Source: Pseudomonadota bacterium (GTDB taxonomy: Bacteria > Pseudomonadota > Alphaproteobacteria > Rhizobiales > Devosiaceae). From it: 11,585 bases of DNA. Both the position numbers and the translations under genes were made by a program. The stretch covers positions 1 through 11,585 of the forward strand of contig JAEWHZ010000218.1 of assembly GCA_023387585.1 (NCBI GenBank). Direction: 5' to 3'. The notes below the pieces were generated by a model. The model made no database searches. It was not told the origin of the DNA and saw only the letters and a list, made by a program, of their open reading frames with translations. How positions within the stretch are numbered: the stretch's first letter is position 1; each line of letters starts with the position of its first letter. Below are positions 1 to 6,420 of the stretch, one piece after another.

Positions 1-42
1 GAAACCGCGGCCGACATCCAGCCAGAGGCCAAACCGGCGTGA
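1..42 (+). CDS. plsX: 3' end of an upstream gene, probably plsX (phosphate acyltransferase), partial
   Basis: Frame 1 reads ETAADIQPEAKPA and then stops at TGA (40-42). The stop overlaps the GTG start of fabH by four bases (GTGA), as expected for translationally coupled genes of one operon. Thirteen residues are too few to recognise a family. The identity rests on the well-known plsX-fabH gene order in proteobacteria. PlsX makes acyl-phosphate from acyl-ACP for phospholipid synthesis. The low-complexity Ala/Pro/Glu tail would suit a variable C-terminus of PlsX, but another gene cannot be excluded. Confidence 0.5.
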   Translation, partial: ETAADIQPEAKPA

Positions 43-1016
43 CAAGACTGCGTTCCGCGATTCGTGGGGTAGGGGGCTACCTTCCGCAAAAAGTGCTGAC
101 CAACGAGGATCTGTCCAAGATCGTCGACACGTCCGATGAATGGATCGTCCAGCGTGTGGGCATAAGGACGCGCCATATCGCCGCCGAGGACGAGTTCACC
201 TCGGATCTCGCCGTGGCGGCGGCCCGCCGCGCGCTCGACGCCGCGGGCATGGTGCCTGAAGACATCGACCTGGTGCTGGTGGCGACGACGACGCCGGACT
301 ACACCTTCCCCGCCACCGCGGCGCTGGTTCAGCACAAATTGGGCATTGAGGGCGGCATGGCCTTCGATTTGCAGGCGGTGTGCTCGGGCTTCGTCTATGC
401 CGTGGCGACGGCGGATGCCTATCTCAAGACCGGGCTCGCCAGCCGCGCGCTGGTGATCGGGGCGGAAACCTTCTCGCGCCTGCTCGACTGGAGCGACCGC
501 AGCACCTGCGTGCTGTTCGGCGACGGCGCCGGCGCGGTGGTGATGGAGCGCATCGAACTGGCGGACGATGCGCCGGAAACCGGCGTGCTGTCCTCGGCGC
601 TGCGCTCGGACGGCAAGCACTGGGACAAGCTTTACGCCGATGGCGGCGCCTCGACCACCGGCACCGCCGGCCATGTGCGCATGGCCGGCGCGGAGGTGTT
701 CCGCCACGCGGTCGGCAAGATTACCGATGTCGTCCATTCGGCGCTGGAGACGGCGGGCTACACGGTCGACGACCTCGACTGGTTCGTGCCGCACCAAGCC
801 AACAAGCGCATCATCGACGGGGCCGGCGCCAAGCTCGGCCTGCCGCCCGAAAAGGTCGTCATCACGGTCGACCACCACGCCAACACCTCGGCCGCCTCGG
901 TGCCGCTGGCGCTTTCCGAAGCGGTGGCGGACGGGCGCATCAAGCCCGGCGACCTCGTCATGCTCGAGGCCATGGGCGGCGGATTTACGTGGGGTGCCAG
1001 CCTGATACGGTGGTGA
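39..1016 (+). CDS. fabH: Beta-ketoacyl-ACP synthase III (KAS III)
   Basis: This cytoplasmic enzyme starts type II fatty acid synthesis by condensing acetyl-CoA (or another acyl-CoA) with malonyl-ACP, giving a 3-ketoacyl-ACP. The 325-residue length is normal for FabH. The thiolase-fold catalytic triad is complete: Cys115 in LQAVCSGF, His252 in PHQANKRI and Asn282 in HANTSAAS. The TSDEWIVQRVGIRTR segment near residues 31-45 and the C-terminal EAMGGGFTWGA segment are also typical. The start is GTG at 39, overlapping the previous stop (GTGA). An AGAGG at 24-28 sits ten bases upstream. The overlap implies co-transcription and translational coupling with the upstream gene, and there is no room for a separate promoter. 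KAS II and chalcone-synthase relatives are excluded by the PHQANKRI and NTSAAS pattern. Confidence 0.97.
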   Translation: MTRLRSAIRGVGGYLPQKVLTNEDLSKIVDTSDEWIVQRVGIRTRHIAAEDEFTSDLAVAAARRALDAAGMVPEDIDLVLVATTTPDYTFPATAALVQHKLGIEGGMAFDLQAVCSGFVYAVATADAYLKTGLASRALVIGAETFSRLLDWSDRSTCVLFGDGAGAVVMERIELADDAPETGVLSSALRSDGKHWDKLYADGGASTTGTAGHVRMAGAEVFRHAVGKITDVVHSALETAGYTVDDLDWFVPHQANKRIIDGAGAKLGLPPEKVVITVDHHANTSAASVPLALSEAVADGRIKPGDLVMLEAMGGGFTWGASLIRW

Positions 1017-1060
1017 TGCACCCCGATGCCGGACGGATTCGGACGGCATTCGCGGATTGA

Positions 1061-1103
1061 CCGCCCGGCCCCGGGGGCGGTAGTCTCCCATCCGGGTTGG
1101 GAG
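1061..1103 (+). terminator. Two adjacent small hairpins after fabH, possible weak terminator
   Basis: The 218-bp gap between fabH and ihfA begins with two inverted repeats. CCGCCC (1061-1066) pairs with GGGCGG (1075-1080) across an 8-base loop. CTCCCA (1085-1090) pairs with TGGGAG (1098-1103) across a 7-base loop. Neither is followed by a T-run, so intrinsic termination would be weak, and they may instead belong to the ihfA leader. No convincing -35/-10 pair was seen in the rest of the gap (1104-1234), although ihfA probably has its own promoter there. Confidence 0.3.
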
Positions 1104-1234
1104 GGCCGTTCCACGCGTTTGCCATTTCCAAGGCAAGAGCGGTCCCACACTATGCCGAAGACTTGGCGACCGGCCGAAGCAGCGGCTGGCAGATCTGGAA
1201 GATCAGTTCCGGTGGCATGGAGATGGGGGTTCCT

Positions 1235-1546
1235 ATGACTAACAAGACGGTGACCCGGGCCGATCTGGCCGAAGCGGTCTACACCGCGGTTGGATTGTCG
1301 CGGACCGAATCGTCCGAGCTGGTGGAGCGCGTGCTGGAGCTGATCACCGAATCCCTGGTGGCCGGCGAGCACGTCAAGCTGTCCTCTTTCGGCTCGTTCC
1401 ACGTGCGTTCCAAGAACGAGCGCATAGGGCGCAACCCCAAGACCGGCGAGGAAGTGCCGATCCTGCCGCGCCAGGTTCTGGTGTTTAAGCCCAGCAACGT
1501 GTTGAAATCGCGCATCAACAAAACTATGGTTCGCTCTGGAAAATAA
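1235..1546 (+). CDS. ihfA: Integration host factor subunit alpha
   Basis: IHF-alpha pairs with IHF-beta to form a nucleoid protein that bends DNA sharply at specific sites, assisting recombination, replication initiation and sigma-54 promoters. The protein has 103 residues, the usual size. It shows the N-terminal helices (TVTRADLAEAVYTAVGLSR), the SSFGSFHVRSKNERIGRNPKTG signature at about 50-71, and the intercalating Pro68 at the tip of the DNA-binding arm. The reading frame stays open upstream to 1097, but family proteins begin at about MTNKTVTRADL, so ATG 1235 is chosen. In-frame ATGs at 1217 and 1223 are less likely. A G-rich stretch (1225-1229) lies just upstream of the start. It precedes a MerR-family gene by 19 bases, a common alphaproteobacterial arrangement. 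Confidence 0.96.
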   Translation: MTNKTVTRADLAEAVYTAVGLSRTESSELVERVLELITESLVAGEHVKLSSFGSFHVRSKNERIGRNPKTGEEVPILPRQVLVFKPSNVLKSRINKTMVRSGK

Positions 1547-1565
1547 GGCATTCCGGAGAAGCGGT

Positions 1566-2021
1566 GTGGACAAGTCGCCGGACGCGTTCCGCACGATTTC
1601 AGAGGCGGCGGAAGAGCTCGACCTGCCCCAGCACGTGCTGCGGTTCTGGGAAACCCGCTTCAGCCTGATCAAGCCGCTCAAGCGCGGCGGCGGCCGGCGC
1701 TACTACCGGCCCGACGACGTGATGCTGCTCAAGGGCATCCGCCACCTGCTCTACGACCAGGGCTTCACCATTCGCGGCGTGCAGAAAATCCTCAAGGACC
1801 AGGGCGCGCGCTATGTGATGGCCGTGGGCGAGGGGCGGCCGATGGAAGACCTGCTGCCCATGATCGAGAGCGCCGAGCATGCCGGCGACGAGGCCGAGCT
1901 CGAGGAAGCGGTGATGACCGCCGACCCGGCGCTCGACAAGGCGGCGCGCGACAAGCTCTCGGACGTGCTGCGCGAATTGCTCGAATGCAAGCGTATCCTC
2001 GAGCGGGCGCGCGAGACGTGA
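1566..2021 (+). CDS. MerR-family transcriptional regulator
   Basis: This is a 151-residue DNA-binding protein with an N-terminal MerR-type winged helix-turn-helix. Residues 8-30 (FRTISEAAEELDLPQHVLRFWET) form the helix-turn-helix, and GGGRRYYRPDDV at 41-52 forms the wing. Residues 53-82 (LLKGIRHLLYDQGFTIRGVQKIL) match the helices that follow in the family. The C-terminal part is acidic and helical (about 98-151) and ends in a likely coiled-coil dimerisation helix. There are no clustered metal-binding cysteines (only Cys141), so it is not a classical metal sensor. It resembles the conserved but poorly characterised MerR protein that follows ihfA in many alphaproteobacteria. The start is GTG at 1566 with GGAG at 1555-1558, seven bases upstream. 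The 19-bp gap after ihfA suggests co-transcription. Its ligand and targets cannot be read from the sequence. Confidence 0.9.
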   Translation: MDKSPDAFRTISEAAEELDLPQHVLRFWETRFSLIKPLKRGGGRRYYRPDDVMLLKGIRHLLYDQGFTIRGVQKILKDQGARYVMAVGEGRPMEDLLPMIESAEHAGDEAELEEAVMTADPALDKAARDKLSDVLRELLECKRILERARET

Positions 2022-2039
2022 GGCGGGCGCCGCCATAGA

Positions 2040-2084
2040 GCGTTTTCAGCAAAAGTGGCTACCGCTTTTGCGGTTTGGAAACGC
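2040..2084. repeat. REP-like nested palindrome of Hyphomicrobiales type
   Basis: There are two nested stems. The outer one pairs GCGTTTTC (2040-2047) with GGAAACGC (2077-2084), with one G-U pair. The inner one pairs GCAAAAGTGG (2049-2058) with CCGCTTTTGC (2062-2071), with one G-U pair and a CTA loop. From memory, near-identical intergenic sequences (GAGCGTTTTC...AAAAGTGG...TTTTGCGG...GGAAACGC) are scattered in many Rhizobium, Mesorhizobium and Devosia genomes, which suggests a dispersed repeat family. It lies between the convergent merR and dehydrogenase genes. It could contribute to termination or mRNA 3'-end stability. Confidence 0.6.
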
Positions 2085-2098
2085 GACCAGACAAGGAT

Positions 2099-2141
2099 TT
2101 GGAGCATCCCGGCGTTTCACACAAACGCCGGGATGCTCCAA
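2099..2141. terminator. Perfect 19-bp-arm inverted repeat, likely bidirectional terminator
   Basis: The left arm TTGGAGCATCCCGGCGTTT (2099-2117) and its exact reverse complement (2123-2141) flank a 5-base loop CACAC. It lies between the convergent merR gene (stop at 2021) and the dehydrogenase fusion gene (stop at 2159 on the other strand). A 19-bp perfect stem would be very stable in RNA from either strand. There is only a short TT/AA end and no long T-run, so its role as an intrinsic terminator is inferred from stem strength and position. It directly follows the REP-like palindrome and may be part of the same mobile repeat unit. Confidence 0.7.
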
Positions 2142-2158
2142 GGCGCCGCCCCCGGCGA

Positions 2159-4165
2159 TCAGCCGTTGCGCAACCAGTCCACGTCCTCGGGGCTGAGTTC
2201 GATGTCGAAGGCCTGAAGCGAATCCTCGAGCTCGGAGAGACGGCGCGGGCCGATCAGCGGCACGACGGGGAAGGGCTGGGCCAGCACATAGGCGAGCGCG
2301 ACGTGGATCGGGCTCTTGCCGAGCTTTTTGGCCAGCTCGATCGCCCGGTCGCGGCGGCCGAAATTGGCTTCCGAATACCAGCAGCGCAGCATTTCCTCGT
2401 CGTCACGCCTGTCGCGGCCGGCACGGTCGGTGAAGAAGCCGCGCGCCTGGCTCGACCAGGCAAAATTGGTCAGCTGGCGCTCGATCAGCCAGGGGCGCCA
2501 CGAATCGTCCGACGCCTGCACGCAACCCTCCCAGACCGGGTCGATCATCTCGGCGAGCGAGAAATTGTTCGACATGGCCTGCGGCGGCGTCTTGCCGCTG
2601 CGGGTGGCGTATTCGATGGCCGCGTCGAGCCGCTCGCGGGTCCAGTTGGAGCCGCCATAGGGGCCACGGATGCGGCCGGCCCGTACCTCGGCGTCGATGG
2701 CGTCGACGAATTCCTCGACGGCGATGTCCTGATTGTCGCGATGCATGAAATAGACGTCGACATGGTCGGTCTTGAGCCGGTCGAGCGTCTGGGCGAGCTG
2801 TTTGGAGATGACGTCGGGATAGACGAGCGGCGAATGCGCGCCCTTGCCGATGACCACCACCTCGTCGCGCACGCCGCGCGAGGTCATCCATTCGCCCAGA
2901 AGCTGCTCGGTATAGCCGGCGCGGTAGATGAAGGCGGTGTCGAACACATTGCCGCCGGCCTCGTAGAAGGCGTCGAGCAGGATGGCGCCGCTGGGGAAGG
3001 TGGTGAAATCCTCGAAGCCGAGGGCGACGGCGGAAGCCTGCTTTCCGAGGCCGGGGATGGAGCGCTTGGGAATCGGCCCGCTGTTCGGCCCCAGCTTGCG
3101 GTTGTCGAGCGTGTTGATCCGCACGGTGTGCTTTTCGACCGAGTATTCGACGCCGGTATCGGCGCGCCATTTGTCGAGCACGCGGGCATTGCCGAGGCTG
3201 TCGGCCCAGCTCATGCCGGGCGCGTCGAACTCCTGTTTTCCGGCCAGGATGGCGCGGGCGGCGGCATCGGCCTCGAAGGCGTAAAGATGCCGGGTCTCGT
3301 TGACGCTGACGGTCTCGGTCTTGCCGTCCTTTATGATATCGATGCGCCCCAGCCCCTGGTCGCGATTGCCCCCGGCAAACCAGAAATCGGGCACCTCGAT
3401 GCGCCCGTCCGCACCGTGGATGCGCAACACGTTGTCGAGCTTCGCCATGACGGCGCAGGCCACTTGGGCGACGATGCCGCTTTCGAAGGTGAGAAGGGCG
3501 GCGGACCAGTCGTCCGTGCCCTCGGCGTTGAGCTTTGCCGCGCCGGCGACCTTTATCGGATCGGCGAAGGGGTTTCCGACGGCCGCGCCGGCGACGAGGC
3601 GTGCCATGGACACCGGATAGCCGCCGACATCGAGGATGCCGCCGCCGGCGAGCTCGGAGGCGAACAGCCGGTGCTGCGGCTGGAACGTGCCCATGGAAAA
3701 GCCGAAGCTCGACTGGATCATGCGCACTTCGCCGATCGCGCCGGAGCCGATCAGCTCGACGAGCTTTTGCGTCTGCGGGTGCAGGCGATACATGAACGCC
3801 TCGCCGGCGAAGGTGCCGGCCTTGGCATGCGCGTTGAACACAGCGTCGGTCTCGTGCGCGGAAAGCGCGAGCGGCTTTTCGATCAGAGCATGCTTGCCGG
3901 CACGCGCCGCCTTGATGGCCCATTCGGCATGGCCGGTATGCGGCACGGCAATATAGACGGCGTCGATTTCGGGATCGTCGAGAAGCGCCTGATAGCCCTT
4001 GACCACCCGCACGCCGGGAAAGTCGGTGGCGAGATTGGGTCGGTCCGGGTTGCGCGTGGCGATGGCTTCGAGCACGCCGTGCTCCGATGCCAGAACGCCG
4101 CCGCGAAAAGCCTTGGCGATGGAGCCGGGCCCGATGATCCCCCAGCGGATCTTTGCGTCCGTCAT
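2159..4165 (-). CDS. Gfo/Idh/MocA dehydrogenase fused to aldo/keto reductase
   Basis: This 668-residue protein carries two complete NAD(P)-dependent redox domains. Residues 1 to about 335 are Gfo/Idh/MocA-like, with the Rossmann motif GIIGPGSIA (9-17), the EKPL motif with Lys97, and LDVGGY with Asp179 and Tyr183, a Tyr variant of the usual D-x3-H motif. Residues about 358-665 are a TIM-barrel aldo/keto reductase with an intact catalytic tetrad: Asp409, Tyr414, Lys441 and His475. PLIGPRRLSELEDSL near the end is the usual cofactor region. Each half matches the usual length of a free-standing enzyme, so this is a true fusion and not a frameshift artefact. ATG 4165 is chosen over the upstream in-frame ATG at 4213 because GAGGA (4176-4180) precedes it by ten bases and the Rossmann fold begins at once. 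There is no signal peptide, so it is cytoplasmic. The substrate is unknown; sugars or cyclic polyols are likely. The gene diverges from the cyclase gene. Confidence 0.9.
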   Translation of the reverse strand: MTDAKIRWGIIGPGSIAKAFRGGVLASEHGVLEAIATRNPDRPNLATDFPGVRVVKGYQALLDDPEIDAVYIAVPHTGHAEWAIKAARAGKHALIEKPLALSAHETDAVFNAHAKAGTFAGEAFMYRLHPQTQKLVELIGSGAIGEVRMIQSSFGFSMGTFQPQHRLFASELAGGGILDVGGYPVSMARLVAGAAVGNPFADPIKVAGAAKLNAEGTDDWSAALLTFESGIVAQVACAVMAKLDNVLRIHGADGRIEVPDFWFAGGNRDQGLGRIDIIKDGKTETVSVNETRHLYAFEADAAARAILAGKQEFDAPGMSWADSLGNARVLDKWRADTGVEYSVEKHTVRINTLDNRKLGPNSGPIPKRSIPGLGKQASAVALGFEDFTTFPSGAILLDAFYEAGGNVFDTAFIYRAGYTEQLLGEWMTSRGVRDEVVVIGKGAHSPLVYPDVISKQLAQTLDRLKTDHVDVYFMHRDNQDIAVEEFVDAIDAEVRAGRIRGPYGGSNWTRERLDAAIEYATRSGKTPPQAMSNNFSLAEMIDPVWEGCVQASDDSWRPWLIERQLTNFAWSSQARGFFTDRAGRDRRDDEEMLRCWYSEANFGRRDRAIELAKKLGKSPIHVALAYVLAQPFPVVPLIGPRRLSELEDSLQAFDIELSPEDVDWLRNG

Positions 4166-4210
4166 TGTCGATTTGTCCTCAGATTTGGCCGGGAATCGGC
4201 CAGTGGCAGG

Positions 4211-4216
4211 CATAAT
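4211..4216 (+). promoter_or_regulatory. Possible -10 element of the cyclase promoter (CATAAT)
   Basis: CATAAT differs from the -10 consensus by one base, in a GC-rich gap where such matches are uncommon. No good -35 is found at 16-18 bp; TTGGCC (4185-4190) lies 20 bp away. If real, the transcript would begin near 4223 and carry a leader of about 100 bases with the hairpins and CRP-like site described nearby. This is weak and based on sequence alone. Confidence 0.25.
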
Positions 4217-4237
4217 GGCATGTCGGGCGCAGGGCGG

Positions 4238-4260
4238 GGCGGCTTTCCGCCTTTTCGTTT
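4238..4260 (+). terminator. Terminator-like hairpin in the leader of the cyclase gene
   Basis: GGCGG (4238-4242) and CCGCC (4247-4251) form a stem around a CTTT loop, followed by TTTTCGTTT (4252-4260), the layout of a short intrinsic terminator on the + strand. No + strand gene ends here, because the gene to the left is on the other strand. It therefore lies upstream of the cyclase, where it could attenuate leader transcription or block stray antisense transcription. GGGCGGG (4232-4238) can also pair with CCCGCCC (4262-4268), and a perfect 14-bp palindrome GCCCGGCGCCGGGC (4265-4278) follows and would compete for those bases. Confidence 0.35.
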
Positions 4261-4285
4261 GCCCGCCCGGCGCCGGGCTCGCTAC

Positions 4286-4301
4286 TGTGCCTCATTTCAC
4301 A
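4286..4301. promoter_or_regulatory. CRP-type operator upstream of the adenylate cyclase gene
   Basis: TGTGC-CTCATT-TCACA matches the CRP consensus TGTGA-N6-TCACA at nine of ten arm positions with exact N6 spacing. It ends 22 bases before the cyclase ATG. That position suggests repression if the promoter is upstream, or a role for a protein bound near the start of transcription. It fits the rhizobial Clr motif (HGTYHC-N4-GRWACA, from memory) only in its outer TGT/ACA bases. The site also lies upstream of the divergent dehydrogenase gene, so it could act on either gene. Confidence 0.45.
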
Positions 4302-4323
4302 AGAGGGATCGGCAAAGAGCAAG

Positions 4324-6420
4324 ATGGCTGGGCGTTTATCGCCGCTGCGACGTTTCGGCCGGCGCTCATACGGGCTGGCGCTCGGGCTGGTGCTGATCGC
4401 GGCGCTGACCGCGTTCCGCGCCGGCGAGCCGCATCTGCTGGTGGTGCTGCGCGAGACGGCGTTCGACAGCTTTCAGCAGGCTCTGCCGCGCCAGCGGGAC
4501 GCCGATTTGCCGATCGCCATCGTCGATGTCGACGAGGCTTCGCTGGCAAGGCTAGGGCAATGGCCGTGGCCGCGCGCGCTGCTGGGCGAGTTGACGGCGC
4601 GGCTCGCGGAATATGGCGCGGCTTCAGTGAGTTTCGACATGCTGTTCGCCGAGCCGGATCGCAGCGACCCGGTGGCGGGAGATGCGGCTTTGGCGGCGGC
4701 GGCGGCGCGCGTTCCGACCGTGTTCGGCGCGGCGGCGGGGGCATCGCCGGCAGCGTTTCCGGCCAAGGCCGGCATCGCGATCAGCGGCGCCGATCCGGGC
4801 GAGGCTTTGCCGGCGTTGCAGGGCTTGACTCTGCCGCTGCCGGAGCTGGTGGAGGCGGCTTCCGGGGTGGGGGTGATCAATCTCGGCCAGGCGGATGCGG
4901 GCACGGTGGTTCGTAGCCTGCCGCTGCTCTGGCGCCATGACGGGCGGATCGTGCCGAGCCTGCCGCTCGAAGCGCTGCGCATAGCGGCCGGCGAGGCGGG
5001 GCTGGTGGTGCTGGCCGATCCGGCGCAGGCGAGGCGGGTGGAGGCGATCCGCGTCTCGGACTGGCAGGTGCCGACCGATGCGAGCGGGGCGATGAGGCTT
5101 TATTTCGGCGCCGGGCGGGAAGGCGATTTCGTCTCGGCGGCCGATATTGTCGGCGATACGGAGCTGGCGCTGGCGCCGCTGTTCGCGGGCAGGATCGTCT
5201 TTGTCGGCACCTCGGCCGCGGGGCTGCTCGATCTGCGGCGCTCGACGCTCGACGCCGTGGTGCCGGGCGTCGCCATCCATGCGCAGGCGCTGGAGCAGGT
5301 GTTGACCGGCGTGTTCCTCTATCGCGCCGACTGGGTGGGCGGGCTCGAGATCGTCGTCTTCGCGCTGGGCGGGCTGATCATCTGCCTCGCGGTGACCTAT
5401 GGCGGGCCACGCATCGGGGCACTGGCCTCGCTGGCGGTGATCGCGGCGACCATGGGGGGCGCGTGGTGGGCCTTTGCCGGCTTCGGGGTGCTGCTCGACC
5501 CGACCTTTCCGGCCATCGGGCATGTGATCGTCTATGCCGTGGTGGCGTGGTTCCGCCATGCGGTGGCCGATGCCGATCGGCGAAGGCTGCGCAGGGCGTT
5601 TGCGCATTACGTCGAGCCGGCGCTGCTGGTCGAGATCGAGCGCTCGGCGCGCGAGCTGGAGCTCGGCGGCGAGGTCCGCGAGCTGACCGTGATGTTCTGC
5701 GACGTGCGCAACTATACCGCGCTCAGCGAGCGGCTGCCGCCGCAGCTTGTGCTGGGCCTGCTCAACCGCATGTTCGACGCGCTGGGCGAGCGTATCGTCG
5801 CGCGGCACGGCACCATCGACAAATTCATGGGCGACGCCATCATGGCGTTCTGGAACGCACCGCTCGACGTGCAAGAACATGCGGCGGAAGCCTGCCGGGC
5901 GGCGCTCGGCATGCGTGCGGCGCTGGCGGCGCTCAATCGCACGGCGGCCGAGGACGGCTTCGAGCCGGTGGAGATCGGCATCGGCCTGTCGACCGGGCCG
6001 GCGCTGGTCGGCAATATGGGCTCGCGCCGGCGGTTCGATTATTCGTGCATCGGCGAGACGGTGAACGTCGCCGCGCGCCTCGAAGGCGCCTGCCGGCATG
6101 TGGGCTACGATATCCTGGTGACAGCGGAGATGGCGGGCGCGGTGCCGCAAATGGCGCTGTTGCCGGCCGGGGTGCTGGAGCTCAGGGGCGTGTCGCAGCG
6201 GCAGGCGAGCTTCATCCTCGTCGGCGACGAGACGGTGGCGGGCGATCCGCGGTTTGCGGAATTGGCCAGGGCGGTTGGGGATTTCATGGCTGATCCGGAG
6301 GCTGGCCGTTTTGCGCGTTGCCGGGAGCTGGCTGCCGTGATCGAGCCGGGACTGGATGGTTTTTTGGCACGGCTGTCGGAGCGGCGCGCGGAGCTTGCCG
6401 ATTTCAGCGAGGACGTCTGA
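4324..6420 (+). CDS. CHASE2-domain membrane adenylate cyclase (class III)
   Basis: This 698-residue membrane receptor makes cAMP from ATP. Its order is: a TM helix at about 16-31; a CHASE2 sensory region outside the membrane (about 40-330, with FDMLFAEPDR at 104-113 and the FVGTSAAGLLDLR motif at 293-305); three C-terminal TM helices (about 338-358, 364-386 and 395-412); and a cytosolic class III cyclase domain (about 450-640). Metal-binding Asp460 (FCDVRNYT) and Asp504 (FMGDAIMAFW) are present, as are Lys500 for base recognition, Asn581 and Arg585 (TVNVAARLE). The partner of Lys500 in base recognition aligns with Ser574, as in many bacterial Lys-Thr/Ser enzymes, so cAMP is more likely than cGMP. 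A further C-terminal tail (about 640-698) is helical and unassigned. The ribosome binding site is weak (AAAGAGC just before ATG). Its 3' end overlaps the convergent polymerase gene by 17 bp. The signal sensed is unknown. Confidence 0.93.
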   Translation: MAGRLSPLRRFGRRSYGLALGLVLIAALTAFRAGEPHLLVVLRETAFDSFQQALPRQRDADLPIAIVDVDEASLARLGQWPWPRALLGELTARLAEYGAASVSFDMLFAEPDRSDPVAGDAALAAAAARVPTVFGAAAGASPAAFPAKAGIAISGADPGEALPALQGLTLPLPELVEAASGVGVINLGQADAGTVVRSLPLLWRHDGRIVPSLPLEALRIAAGEAGLVVLADPAQARRVEAIRVSDWQVPTDASGAMRLYFGAGREGDFVSAADIVGDTELALAPLFAGRIVFVGTSAAGLLDLRRSTLDAVVPGVAIHAQALEQVLTGVFLYRADWVGGLEIVVFALGGLIICLAVTYGGPRIGALASLAVIAATMGGAWWAFAGFGVLLDPTFPAIGHVIVYAVVAWFRHAVADADRRRLRRAFAHYVEPALLVEIERSARELELGGEVRELTVMFCDVRNYTALSERLPPQLVLGLLNRMFDALGERIVARHGTIDKFMGDAIMAFWNAPLDVQEHAAEACRAALGMRAALAALNRTAAEDGFEPVEIGIGLSTGPALVGNMGSRRRFDYSCIGETVNVAARLEGACRHVGYDILVTAEMAGAVPQMALLPAGVLELRGVSQRQASFILVGDETVAGDPRFAELARAVGDFMADPEAGRFARCRELAAVIEPGLDGFLARLSERRAELADFSEDV

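Noticed and set aside
2022..2158. A tRNA gene after merR, checked because tRNA genes are sometimes found there in rhizobia
   Set aside because: Only the REP-like palindrome and the terminator-like hairpin are present; no cloverleaf or T-loop sequence is seen.
2075..4396. A 773-codon open frame on the + strand opposite the dehydrogenase-reductase fusion
   Set aside because: It is the antisense shadow of a well-supported gene. Its translation has no recognisable domain, and stop-poor antisense frames are expected in GC-rich coding DNA.
4624..6150. A 508-codon - strand open frame within the cyclase gene
   Set aside because: It is an Arg/His/Gln-rich shadow frame; the + strand cyclase has every catalytic motif.
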